A model generated the notes under the pieces. The model was not told the origin of the DNA and made no database searches. It saw nothing but the letters and a program-made list of their open reading frames with translations. A stretch of DNA of 19,648 bases, taken from positions 1-19,648 of the forward strand of contig CAZOTE010000037.1 in NCBI GenBank assembly GCA_964582705.1, read 5' to 3'. Of this stretch, positions 1 to 7,984 are shown one piece after another. The position numbers and the translations under genes were made by a program. Each line of letters begins with the position of its first letter. The first letter of the stretch is position 1. This DNA is from Alkalibacter sp964582705. Lineage in GTDB: Bacteria; Bacillota; Clostridia; Eubacteriales; Alkalibacteraceae.

Positions 1-35
1 TTGATACACAAGGGTTTCCGAGCTTCATTTGCTCT

Positions 36-311
36 CTAACTGTCAAAGACGGGATAGTACATCATATGAGGGTCTTCAAGGATTCTATAAAATGATGCAG
101 CTACGCCTACCAAGTTGAAAAGTATCGAAATAAACATCCCTCTGTAGCCATCAAGCAAAGGCAGGCTAAGGGTGAGGACCAATAATGCTGATCCGTTTAA
201 TACGGTAATAATATCATATACAGGTCGATGTGATATTGAATAGATCAATAAAAAAATGCTGATGATAATTAAAACAGTATTCTTTTCATAAGGTTTTTTT
301 AGGTGTATCAT
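36..311 (-). CDS. short membrane protein, possible truncated N-terminus of a sensor protein
   Basis: This 91-residue reading frame has no function I can assign. I chose the ATG at 311 because a GAGGA ribosome binding site lies 5 bases upstream; a TTG at 323 is the longer alternative. The protein is hydrophobic, with two or three likely membrane segments (about residues 12-28, 36-54 and 58-78), and ends in a short polar tail at a TAG. It resembles the membrane-anchor part of signalling proteins (sensor kinases, GGDEF or PAS proteins) without the output domain. Past the stop, a different frame stays open to the window edge, so the gene may be broken by a frameshift, but the edge prevents a decision. 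It lies downstream of, and in the same orientation as, the damaged HD-GYP gene. That it is a remnant is inference. Confidence 0.45.
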   Translation of the reverse strand: MIHLKKPYEKNTVLIIISIFLLIYSISHRPVYDIITVLNGSALLVLTLSLPLLDGYRGMFISILFNLVGVAASFYRILEDPHMMYYPVFDS

Positions 312-487
312 TTCATTCCTCAAATCTAATTATTTTTTTGTTAATTTGTTAAACGGCTATGGTTTTCAAAACCACTTCATTTGGAAGCGATAAAAGTTCT
401 GCAGATTCATAGTATAAATGCAAATAACAGTCGGCATAATTCTAAACATGAGTTTACAGAAAAAAGAGAAAGCTGTAAACATGTAAA

Positions 488-1228
488 TTATAGCATTGAT
501 ATAGAATGATAAACAATTTTTAAGGCTATGTTTATTAATAACGCCATAAATAGTGTAGTATGGGACTTCATTAGTTCAAACTCGTCTTTAGTGAGCTTGC
601 CAGGCTTTAAAAGGACGCTGTCAGGGATACAAACTTTTCCTATGTCATGAAGTGGGCTTGCCTTATGGATATTGTCTATATAATAGTCAGTTATATAAGA
701 TTCGTATTTAGGGAGATTTCGTAGCTTTGAGGCTAAAAACCTGCATGAAGCTGCGACCCTCTCGATGTGGACGCCGGTTTCATCGTCTCTAAATTCAGTC
801 AATTTAACCAGAGCATAGATGGTAGCTGTATTTGATTCAATCAGATCGTTGTTTTGCTTTAGAATTTTTTCGAAATGTTTTTTTGAAATATCAGAATGGT
901 ATCCTATAACACCTGACACGGTTATATAGATAAATGAACGCAAAATCCAATTGGCAGGTTCTTGACTTATATTTAGTAAAACGTCCAGGGGCATGAATGG
1001 ACCTATAAGCAATGAGCTGAATAATGCGTGGAAAAAACCTTTGTGCTTACCGTTTGTTGAAGAACATATGGCAATTGAGATATACATAAAGTTTGCGTAT
1101 ACTTTTGTTGTACCGCCGGTCAAATACACAAGGATTGCAATAATAATTGATAAAAGATATGTCAGATACAAGTAATGTTTCTTGTCCACGGCATGAAGCT
1201 TCATCGCGAGGCGGTTAATCATATCCAT
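488..1228 (-). pseudogene. truncated membrane-anchored HD-GYP domain protein (c-di-GMP phosphodiesterase family)
   Basis: The frame has 246 codons from an ATG at 1228, with AAGGAAG 8 bases upstream; a GTG at 1237 is in frame but has no spacing to that site. Residues ~20-125 form a multi-helix membrane anchor. Residues ~130-155 are a linker, and after that an HD-GYP domain begins: the HIERV segment, the HDIGKV(C)IPD metal-binding motif, KPGKLT and MKSHT are all readable. The domain should run about 100 residues further, through the HH(E) and GYP signatures. Here MKSHT is followed by a short hydrophobic tail and a stop. The tail contains IALKIVYH, which resembles the segment just before HHE, as if about 20 codons were deleted and the frame then lost. 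HD-GYP proteins hydrolyse c-di-GMP, but with part of the metal site and the GYP loop missing this one is probably inactive. That is inference from motif loss. Confidence 0.7.
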
Positions 1229-1298
1229 ACTAAGCACTTCCTTTTCAATAGGGAAAGATAAATTTAGAGATTCAGTTAAATGTTTTTTAATATATTAA

Positions 1299-1328
1299 AT
1301 TATAATACAACAGCACTTTATATATCAA
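1299..1328 (-). promoter_or_regulatory. sigma-A-type promoter for the HD-GYP gene
   Basis: On the minus strand TTGATA (1328-1323) and TATAAT (1304-1299) are separated by 18 bases. The start codon at 1228 is about 70 bases downstream. The perfect -10 and 4/6 -35 make this a good vegetative promoter candidate. Confidence 0.55.
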
Positions 1329-1458
1329 GGCTTTATTTCCATTGTTAAAACTTAAATGTAAAATTAATTTTCAAGCCCGTGTATTTTAGTGGATTTCAGG
1401 GTATATAACTTGTAACAAATTGATTCAAATAACTGTATTGGCGAAAAGAGAGTTTAAA

Positions 1459-1989
1459 ATGAGACATATGTGGCAACAATTTAGTGCATTTGTTCCACTT
1501 TTTTTGATAGCTGTTGGGGCAATTTTTGTACTATCTTTTATGAAGATAAAAAAAGGAGACGTAAGGACGAAAATCATATTTGCAGATGCCTTGTTGCTTT
1601 TAACCGTAGCCGGGATATTTTTGGTTACTTTGGTTCCTTTGGGATACAGCTCTGATGCTGAGCGAATGATCAGCCTAGTCCCGTTATCAGAGATTTACGA
1701 CATGCTTTTTCAAAGGGCATCTATTGAAGTTTTTATATGGAATGTAGGGATTAATTTGATGCTTTTCGTTCCTTTTGGTTTCTTTCTTTCTTTGAGAATG
1801 GATTATAAATACAGAGAAGTATCCCCGCTAAGGGTAGTAACCATCGGCTTTATGCTATCTTTTTTCATAGAGACTTTTCAGTTTGTTTTTCCCATGGGAA
1901 GAATGGCAGATATTGATGATTTGATAGTCAACACATTGGGAGCATATTTAGGATACTTAATATGGCGCAAGCTTTCTATTATAAGGTGA
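1459..1989 (+). CDS. VanZ-family membrane protein
   Basis: This 176-residue integral membrane protein belongs to the VanZ-like family (named after the teicoplanin-resistance protein of vanA clusters). The family's exact biochemical role is not settled, and many members have no link to antibiotics. Four or five hydrophobic segments are visible (about residues 8-28, 38-60, 90-108, 122-140 and 160-172). The family signature lies at the C-terminus: E138, Q141, R148, then DIDDLIVNTLG (151-161) and a glycine-rich last helix. The ATG at 1459 is preferred because GAGAG sits about 7 bases upstream; an upstream in-frame TTG at 1420 lacks such a site. It stands alone, 180 bases before the polysaccharide operon and divergent from the HD-GYP gene. 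VanZ-like genes are often found beside cell-envelope polysaccharide genes, so a surface-related role is plausible but inferred. Confidence 0.8.
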   Translation: MRHMWQQFSAFVPLFLIAVGAIFVLSFMKIKKGDVRTKIIFADALLLLTVAGIFLVTLVPLGYSSDAERMISLVPLSEIYDMLFQRASIEVFIWNVGINLMLFVPFGFFLSLRMDYKYREVSPLRVVTIGFMLSFFIETFQFVFPMGRMADIDDLIVNTLGAYLGYLIWRKLSIIR

Positions 1990-2130
1990 AGTGTTGCAAA
2001 TAAAAAAACGACATAAATTCTACTAGATTTTGTGACGCATATTACACTAAATGTGGATCGACTTTAACGCTGGATATACTTTTTTTCTCGCGTTATTTTT
2101 TTATCCTATCTCAACTGAAGGGGAGGAGAC

Positions 2131-2154
2131 ATGGTTCGGTTTTGGTTGTTTTAA
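2131..2154 (+). CDS. possible 7-residue leader peptide (MVRFWLF)
   Basis: A start codon at 2131 follows one of the strongest ribosome binding sites in the window (AAGGGGAGGAG, 2118-2128) and opens a frame of seven codons, MVRFWLF, ending in TAA at 2152. The next start codon, that of the initiating sugar transferase, is 15 bases after this stop and has its own GGGCGGTGA site. The peptide is rich in aromatic and hydrophobic residues. It may be a translated leader that couples or attenuates expression of the operon, but the assignment rests only on site strength and position. Confidence 0.35.
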   Translation: MVRFWLF

Positions 2155-2169
2155 AGGGCGGTGATTTAA

Positions 2170-4014
2170 ATGAAAACAAATAACAATTTTAGAATTCATT
2201 TTGTGTTTCTTATGCAGCTTCTAGAATTGGTCTTGGTTGTAATACTAACTATAGCTTCCTTTATGGTTGCAGGCAGGCTAATATACAATACATGGTTTCC
2301 CTTTGGAGTATACTACGGTTTGATGTTCTTTACTTTGGCAACAGCAGTGGAAATTATGCTTTTGGCACATTACAAGTACTTCCATTTTCTAGACATGTCT
2401 TTTTCCGGAGTTATGGGAAAGGCTGCGGGAGTTGTGCTTCTCTTAAATTATATACTGATAATAATGCTTTATTTTGCAGGTTCTGTTAGGATGTCTGTTT
2501 ATTATTTCATAGTGGCGGCAGCTGTACAGGTAGTTTCATTGATGTGGATAAAGACGCTTTCTACAAGCCTTAAAAGAAATGCGCTCAAGGATAAGATATC
2601 CTTGATAATAGGAAACCCAAAGGATAAGGATGATCTTCTTAGAGTATTAAAGGTTCAAAGTATAAACAGATTGACGTTTGTTCCGGAAAATCATGAATGC
2701 GTCAAGACCTGCATAGACAAGGCGGACAATATTTATTTGATGACTCCCGTGGCGAATGAGTTCAAGCGTGAGATAATTGCTTACTGCGAAATCAAGAATA
2801 AAAGATTGTTGATAGTACCCGAGATACATGAGATAGCAATGAGGGATTCAGAAATGACTCAAATTGGAGATGTTCCCTTGTTTACCATCGAGGGCTTTAG
2901 CTTAAGTGAAGCTCAGGTAATAGTCAAACGCATAATAGATATTGTTCTGTCGGTAGTAGGAATATTGCTGACTACCCCCATATTGTTTATAGCAGCGTTT
3001 TTTATAAAGCTAGAGGATGGAGGGCCTGTGTTTTTCACCCAGGTAAGAAGCGGATTGAAGCAAAAGCAATTTGAAATGATGAAGCTTAGGAGCATGGTAG
3101 TAGATGCAGAGAAGCATACGGGAGCAGTTCTTGCAGCAGAAAATGATCCTCGAATAACTCGAGTAGGAAGAATAATAAGGGCGACGCGAATCGACGAGAT
3201 ACCTCAGTTTTTCAACGTGTTGGAAGGAAGCATGAGCATAGTAGGGCCAAGACCTGAAAGGCCGGTATTTGTAGAAGGATTCATCAAAGAGTTTCCCGAG
3301 TATGCGCATAGATATGAAGTAAAGCCAGGTATTACCGGGCTGGCGCAGGTAATGTCAAACTATGCTACGTCGGTTGAAAACAAGCTTAAATTCGACCTGG
3401 TATACATTAAAAGATATTCACCGGGGTTTGATTTTAATATTTTGCTCAAGACCATAAAAGTCGTATTCACAAAGGAACAGTCAGCAGGGGTTAAGTCAGA
3501 TGAACCGGGTAGTGGCAATGTGGTGGATATTGAAGAAATAGTTGACTATGTAGACAAAAAAAGCTTTAATAAAACCTTCAATATGAAAAAGGCGATGCTT
3601 ATGTTCGTAAGTTGTGCCGCGGTGGTAGCTATGAGCATTTTGTTTAGATACACATCACTGGTGGTTACTGCTGTAGAGGCGATGGCATATGAAAATGAAT
3701 ATATCACTCAAACGAGAGATGGATTTTACATAATTGAAGACTACCAAGTGCCGGCGGCAGTGGTGGAGGATAGAGGATTTTTAAGTTTGAGTTTTAAATC
3801 AGCCTCAAACATGGATATTCCTCTAACAAAAAGACTTCAGGGAGTATATATATTGATCACCAAGATACCATCTGAGGACATCATTCGGATGGATGAATTT
3901 TCAAAGGATGGGCTGACTTTAAATGAGATAAGCAGGATCAAATCTATTTTGGAAGCACATTGCAATGAAAAAGAGTTGAAACTATTTAAAAACTTTATCG
4001 ACGTATTAGATTGA
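2170..4014 (+). CDS. polyprenyl-phosphate sugar-1-phosphate transferase (WbaP/EpsL-like) with an extra C-terminal membrane and extracytoplasmic domain
   Basis: This is the initiating phosphoglycosyl transferase of the locus: it moves a sugar-1-phosphate from a nucleotide sugar to undecaprenyl phosphate at the inner face of the membrane. Residues ~10-130 carry four membrane segments. Residues ~140-240 form a Rossmann-like cytoplasmic domain. From ~250 the catalytic domain follows: KRIIDI and the re-entrant helix, EDGGPVFF (282-289), KLRSM, TRIDEIPQFFNVLEGSMS (339-356) and VGPRPERP. The core ends near residue 435, where family members normally stop. This protein continues for about 180 more residues: a linker, one membrane helix (~472-494) and a ~120-residue tail predicted to lie outside the cell, which I do not recognise. 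GGGCGGTGA precedes the ATG. It is the first full gene of a packed operon. Sugar specificity cannot be read from sequence. Confidence 0.9.
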   Translation: MKTNNNFRIHFVFLMQLLELVLVVILTIASFMVAGRLIYNTWFPFGVYYGLMFFTLATAVEIMLLAHYKYFHFLDMSFSGVMGKAAGVVLLLNYILIIMLYFAGSVRMSVYYFIVAAAVQVVSLMWIKTLSTSLKRNALKDKISLIIGNPKDKDDLLRVLKVQSINRLTFVPENHECVKTCIDKADNIYLMTPVANEFKREIIAYCEIKNKRLLIVPEIHEIAMRDSEMTQIGDVPLFTIEGFSLSEAQVIVKRIIDIVLSVVGILLTTPILFIAAFFIKLEDGGPVFFTQVRSGLKQKQFEMMKLRSMVVDAEKHTGAVLAAENDPRITRVGRIIRATRIDEIPQFFNVLEGSMSIVGPRPERPVFVEGFIKEFPEYAHRYEVKPGITGLAQVMSNYATSVENKLKFDLVYIKRYSPGFDFNILLKTIKVVFTKEQSAGVKSDEPGSGNVVDIEEIVDYVDKKSFNKTFNMKKAMLMFVSCAAVVAMSILFRYTSLVVTAVEAMAYENEYITQTRDGFYIIEDYQVPAAVVEDRGFLSLSFKSASNMDIPLTKRLQGVYILITKIPSEDIIRMDEFSKDGLTLNEISRIKSILEAHCNEKELKLFKNFIDVLD

Positions 4015-4043
4015 AATTGCATTTGGAATTAGGGGGGACAGAC

Positions 4044-4814
4044 ATGTTGCCGCAATGCTCGGTAGTTATTCCCGTTTACAACAGGGAAGACTACATAACA
4101 CAAACGGTAGAATCGGTTTTAGAGCAAAGCTTCTCGGATTTTGAGATTCTCTTGATAGATGATTGCTCTACGGACGGCAGCTACGATCTATTGAAGGGAC
4201 TTGAAAGAAAAGATGAGAGAATAAAGGTATATAAAAATAAAGTTAATTTAGGGGTAGCCGAAACCAGGAATAAAGGGGTATCCCTATCCAGAGGCAAGTA
4301 CATCGCTTTGCTCGACAGTGATGATATCTGGCTCAAAGACAAACTAAAAAAACAGATGGCCCACATAAATGACAAAGAATGCAGGATATCTTACTGCTCT
4401 TACGGATTTATAGACAGAAACGGAAACGATATAGGAGGGGTTTTTCAGGTGCCGCCGTATATCGACCTTAGCGGTCTATTAAAAAGAAATGTAATCAGCT
4501 GCTCAACGGTACTTGCAGAAAGGGAACTTTTTGAGAAATATCCCTTCAACAAGGATTATTACCATGAAGACCTTGTGGAATGGATAAATATGCTAAAAGA
4601 ATGCAAGATATCCTACGGATATACGGGAAAGCTTGCGAAGATAAGGATAATGAAGGGTAGCAAGTCAGGTGACAAAGCAAACGCCGCCAAACAGAGGTGG
4701 TTGATTTACAGAAATCATATGGAAATGGGGCTTTTGGCTTCTTCGTTTTATTTTTTCAACTATGCTTTGTTCAGCGCAATAAAATACAGAAGCATCAGAA
4801 AGGACCTGAGATAG
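4044..4814 (+). CDS. glycosyltransferase family 2 (TuaG-like)
   Basis: This is a 256-residue GT-A fold transferase. The N-terminal VVIPVYN strand (residues 7-13), the LLIDDCSTDGS nucleotide-binding segment and the metal-binding D91-S-D93-D94 motif are all present. The C-terminal half, with an acidic HEDLVEW segment and a basic KANAAKQRW stretch, resembles TuaG of teichuronic acid synthesis as I remember that family. The ATG at 4044 is preferred because AGGGGGG (4031-4037) lies just upstream; a TTG at 4011 overlapping the previous stop is in frame but has no good site. The enzyme probably adds the second or a later sugar to the lipid-linked repeat unit in the cytoplasm. Donor and acceptor are unknown. 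Confidence 0.87.
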   Translation: MLPQCSVVIPVYNREDYITQTVESVLEQSFSDFEILLIDDCSTDGSYDLLKGLERKDERIKVYKNKVNLGVAETRNKGVSLSRGKYIALLDSDDIWLKDKLKKQMAHINDKECRISYCSYGFIDRNGNDIGGVFQVPPYIDLSGLLKRNVISCSTVLAERELFEKYPFNKDYYHEDLVEWINMLKECKISYGYTGKLAKIRIMKGSKSGDKANAAKQRWLIYRNHMEMGLLASSFYFFNYALFSAIKYRSIRKDLR

Positions 4815-4816
4815 GC

Positions 4817-5989
4817 ATGACAAAAAAACTGCTTATTGTAAATAACAACTTCGATACAGGAGGAGTACAAAGATCCTTGGCTAATCTGTTGAATTTAATT
4901 CATGAGGAATACGATATAACTCTATTCGTATTCAGCGCTACAGGAGATTACAGCAAGCGGATACCGGATGATGTGGAGGTATTAGAGGCAAATCCCATTT
5001 TAAATCTCCTGGGAATATCACAAAAGCAGGCGAAAACCAAAGGGATGGCACTTTATCTTTTAAGGGGCGCCCTTGCTTTTTATACAAAATTAATTAACTG
5101 CCATTTGCCGATTTTCTTGATGGTGTCAACTCAGAAGAAATTAATGGATTTTGACGTGGCAATATCATTTTTACACAATGACACCGGAAAGCTCTTGTAT
5201 GGAGGATGCAACGATTTTGTAATCCGAAGGGTCGAGTCAAAGAAGAAAGTGGCATTTTTACATTGTGATTTTTCAGAATACGGTGGGAACACGAGACACA
5301 ATAGAAAGTCTTACAGGAAGTTTGACAAGGTAGCAGCTGTATCCGAAGGGTGTAAAAAAAGTTTTGTAAAAGCTGTTTCGGATATGGAAGACAGGACACA
5401 TTGCGTATACAACTGCCACAATTACACTGAATACAAAGAGATGGCAAAAAAAGACCCGGTATACTATCCAGGGGATATTCTAAATATAGTGACGGCAGCG
5501 AGAATTGACGATGGCAAAGGAATCATCAGAACAGTCAAAGTATTAAAAGAGATCAAAGATGAGGGGTACAGGTTTTGTTGGCACGTGCTTGGCGATGGAA
5601 ATAAAAAAATCCAAGTGGAAGAACTGGTGAGATCCTTGGGACTTGAAAACGAAGTGATATTGTATGGGAATCAAAAAAACCCATACAGGTATATAAAAAA
5701 TGCAGACTTATTTCTTTTGCCTTCATATCACGAGGCTGCGCCCATGGTATTTGGAGAGTCTAAGTCGCTAGGGGTTCCGGTAATCACCACAGAGACAACC
5801 TCTGCTCGAGATATGATACTAGAAGACAGGGAAGGAACTGTATGTGAAAACAGCAGTAAAGGGATATACAGGGCATTAAAAGCGGTTTTGAATGACCCAT
5901 CTAAGCTAAATAGATGGAAATTGTACTTGAGCAACAAGTCCTATGACAACAATTTAGCCCTGGAGCAGTTTCGCAAGCTGATTGAGTGA
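4817..5989 (+). CDS. glycosyltransferase family 4
   Basis: This 390-residue enzyme is a retaining GT-B fold transferase. The glycine-rich donor-side loop DTGGVQRS occurs near the N-terminus (residues 13-20). The C-terminal Rossmann domain has IVTAARIDDGKG, HVLGDG and LYGNQ, and the hallmark EX7E motif (E306 and E314 in HEAAPMVFGES) followed by GVPVITT. The ATG at 4817 lies two bases after the preceding stop, with AGGACC about 10 bases upstream, so the two genes are probably translationally coupled. The frame is open further upstream inside the previous gene, but no better start exists there. It should add one sugar to the growing repeat unit; specificity is unknown. Confidence 0.88.
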   Translation: MTKKLLIVNNNFDTGGVQRSLANLLNLIHEEYDITLFVFSATGDYSKRIPDDVEVLEANPILNLLGISQKQAKTKGMALYLLRGALAFYTKLINCHLPIFLMVSTQKKLMDFDVAISFLHNDTGKLLYGGCNDFVIRRVESKKKVAFLHCDFSEYGGNTRHNRKSYRKFDKVAAVSEGCKKSFVKAVSDMEDRTHCVYNCHNYTEYKEMAKKDPVYYPGDILNIVTAARIDDGKGIIRTVKVLKEIKDEGYRFCWHVLGDGNKKIQVEELVRSLGLENEVILYGNQKNPYRYIKNADLFLLPSYHEAAPMVFGESKSLGVPVITTETTSARDMILEDREGTVCENSSKGIYRALKAVLNDPSKLNRWKLYLSNKSYDNNLALEQFRKLIE

Positions 5990-6014
5990 CTTTTTAATGA
6001 GAGGTTGATGGAGG

Positions 6015-6953
6015 ATGGATTGGCCGGATAACAAAAAATTTGCTTTTACGATAATAGATGATACAGACAAGGCAACTATTGAAAATATAAAGCCAATATA
6101 TGATTTTTTATACGAAAAAGGCATAATCACTACAAAAACTGTCTGGACACATCCATCTGATGACGAATTCAAGGCAGATACATTGGTTGACGATGCCTAT
6201 AGAGCGTTCATAAAGGAGATAGCGGATAAAGGCTTTGAGATTGGTTTTCATGGAGCCGGATCAGGGGATTTCAACAGGGATGATATCTTGAGTTCCTTCA
6301 ATATGATTAAAGAGCTAGTTGGCTACTATCCAAAAGTCCATATGAACCATGCCTTTAATAAGAACAATATCTACTGGAACGACAAGAGATTTACCTATCC
6401 CATAGGTCTTTTATACAGGGGAGGCAAGAAGCTTTTAAAAATGGAGAGTGCCGTGACTCAGGGGGAGATGGAGGATAGCCCGTTTTTCTGGGGAGACATT
6501 GCCAAGGAAAACGTGATGTATATAAGAAATCGGGTATTTACCGGGCTTGATACATTGTCTTACGATAAGTACATGCCTTACAAAGAAAAAAACAAGGAAA
6601 AATATTCAAACTATTGGTTCAGTTCGTCTGACGGAATTGATTGCCATACGGCGCTTAAGCTGTTGTCAAAGAAAAATATAGATAAATTAGAGAAAGGAGG
6701 AGGATGTGCTGTAGTATACGTCCACTTTGCATACGGTTTTGTCAACGGCGAGGGGAAACTTAATGAGCTGTTTAAGGAAAGAATAAATTATCTGTCTGAA
6801 AAAAATGGCTGGTTCGTTCCAGCGGGAGAGTTGTTGGACTTTCTAAAGGATAAAAGAGAAGATGATGTTTACCTAAACGCTTTGAGTGCATTTGCCCTTG
6901 ATGCAAGATGGATGGCAGAAAGGATAATTAGAAAAGTATTTTGGGGGGTGTAA
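6015..6953 (+). CDS. polysaccharide deacetylase-like protein with a degenerate metal site
   Basis: This 312-residue soluble protein has the general layout of a NodB/CE4 polysaccharide deacetylase: FTIIDD near the N-terminus (D15, D16), GFEIGFHG in the middle (H79) and VYVHF near the C-terminus, with no signal peptide. In active CE4 enzymes the middle motif is H-x3-H. Here H79 is followed by GAGSGDF, so the second histidine is missing. The protein may therefore be inactive, use another ligand, or have a different reaction. GAGAGG precedes the ATG at 6015. It ends one base before the acyltransferase-like gene, suggesting joint action on a sugar or cytoplasmic precursor. The fold assignment is from motif reading only. 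Confidence 0.6.
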   Translation: MDWPDNKKFAFTIIDDTDKATIENIKPIYDFLYEKGIITTKTVWTHPSDDEFKADTLVDDAYRAFIKEIADKGFEIGFHGAGSGDFNRDDILSSFNMIKELVGYYPKVHMNHAFNKNNIYWNDKRFTYPIGLLYRGGKKLLKMESAVTQGEMEDSPFFWGDIAKENVMYIRNRVFTGLDTLSYDKYMPYKEKNKEKYSNYWFSSSDGIDCHTALKLLSKKNIDKLEKGGGCAVVYVHFAYGFVNGEGKLNELFKERINYLSEKNGWFVPAGELLDFLKDKREDDVYLNALSAFALDARWMAERIIRKVFWGV

Positions 6954-6954
6954 C

Positions 6955-7959
6955 ATGTACACTTTTGAGATCGTGGATATGAATGATGTCGATATAGAGG
7001 AATACTACGGATTCGAAAAGAAAAGTCCATTTACAACGATTCCATGGTTAAAGTATCTGATGGAGGACAATGCAGGAGAGCCTCTAATACTCAGGATAAG
7101 AAAAGGAGATGATCTTGTAGGATATTTTACCGGAGTCAAAATAAAAAGGTTTGGCGTAAACATATTAGGCAGCCCTTTTAAAGGTTGGGCTACGGGATAC
7201 ATGGGCTATGACCTATATGATTACAGTCTGGTCAAGGAGCTGCTTACTCCAACTATCGACTTTATATTTAAAAATTCATCTTGCAAACATATCGAAATAA
7301 TGGACAGGCATCTGCTTCCGGAGGAAATCGAAGGCTTAAAATACGACACGGAAGTCTTCACAACGGTTGAGATCCCGATATACAAGACTGATGAGGAGTT
7401 TTTTGAGAACATAGCAGGCAAGTGCAGGCAGCTTATAAGACAGTTTGAACGAAGGGGAGCGACGATAGAAAAGGCGGAGCCAAATGATGAGCTGGCCCGG
7501 GAGATCCACGACCAGCTTTGCGAGGTATTTGCAAAACAAAATTTGGTGCCTACATTTTCCTTGGAGAAGATAAATAATTTATTCAATAACCTTAAAGATA
7601 CGGGGATGCTTCACTGCTACGTGGTTAAAGAGCCTGGAGGGACCATCATCTCATCCATAGTTTTTGTAGGGATGGGTAAGAAAATGTTTTGCTGGTGCAC
7701 TGAAAGCAGACGAGAGCACTTAAACTACAGGCCCAATGAATATATGATATGGCACTGCCTAAGAGAGTTTAGAGACATGGGCTTTGAGATGTTTGATTAT
7801 GCCGGTGCGGCAGATTATAAATACAAGTGGAACCCCATAGAGGTAAGCTACGTCAGGGTCATGGCATCTAAGCATCCGGTTCTTTTAGCCGGCAGGAACA
7901 TGGCTCAAGCGGCATATTGGAAACTGCTTAAGTTAAGAGGCGTTATGAGAAGATGTTAG
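6955..7959 (+). CDS. FemAB/CelD-like GNAT-fold acyltransferase
   Basis: This 334-residue cytoplasmic protein fits the GNAT-type acyltransferase group found in polysaccharide clusters (Acetyltransf_6/FemAB-like). A conserved N-terminal stretch reads SPFTTIPWLKYL. The C-terminal GNAT half begins near residue 140 with GKCRQLIRQFERRG and includes a tract around YVVKEPGGTIISSIVF. It then has RPNEYMIWHCLREFRDMGFEMFDYAG, typical of these proteins. Such enzymes transfer acyl or aminoacyl groups to sugars or peptidoglycan precursors. The GGGGGG tract just before TAACATG supplies the ribosome binding site and overlaps the end of the previous gene. The likely role is substituent transfer to a repeat-unit sugar; substrate unknown. 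Confidence 0.72.
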   Translation: MYTFEIVDMNDVDIEEYYGFEKKSPFTTIPWLKYLMEDNAGEPLILRIRKGDDLVGYFTGVKIKRFGVNILGSPFKGWATGYMGYDLYDYSLVKELLTPTIDFIFKNSSCKHIEIMDRHLLPEEIEGLKYDTEVFTTVEIPIYKTDEEFFENIAGKCRQLIRQFERRGATIEKAEPNDELAREIHDQLCEVFAKQNLVPTFSLEKINNLFNNLKDTGMLHCYVVKEPGGTIISSIVFVGMGKKMFCWCTESRREHLNYRPNEYMIWHCLREFRDMGFEMFDYAGAADYKYKWNPIEVSYVRVMASKHPVLLAGRNMAQAAYWKLLKLRGVMRRC

Positions 7960-7984
7960 AATTCTGATTTAAGGAGAGATTAGA

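Noticed and set aside
452..480. Inverted repeat GTTTACAG / CTGTAAAC as a terminator
   Set aside because: The 8-bp stem is perfect, but neither strand has a T-run after it and the stem is A/T-rich. Kept only as a minor inverted repeat between two damaged genes.
993..1175. Plus-strand open frame of 60 codons
   Set aside because: It lies antisense inside the membrane-anchor part of the HD-GYP gene, has no ribosome binding site, and its translation looks like no known protein.
1990..2130. Riboswitch in the leader of the main operon
   Set aside because: I looked for conserved riboswitch cores and found none. There are only weak promoter-like elements (TATACT at 2075-2080 without a good -35) and T-rich stretches. 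The aptamer found further right does not recur here.
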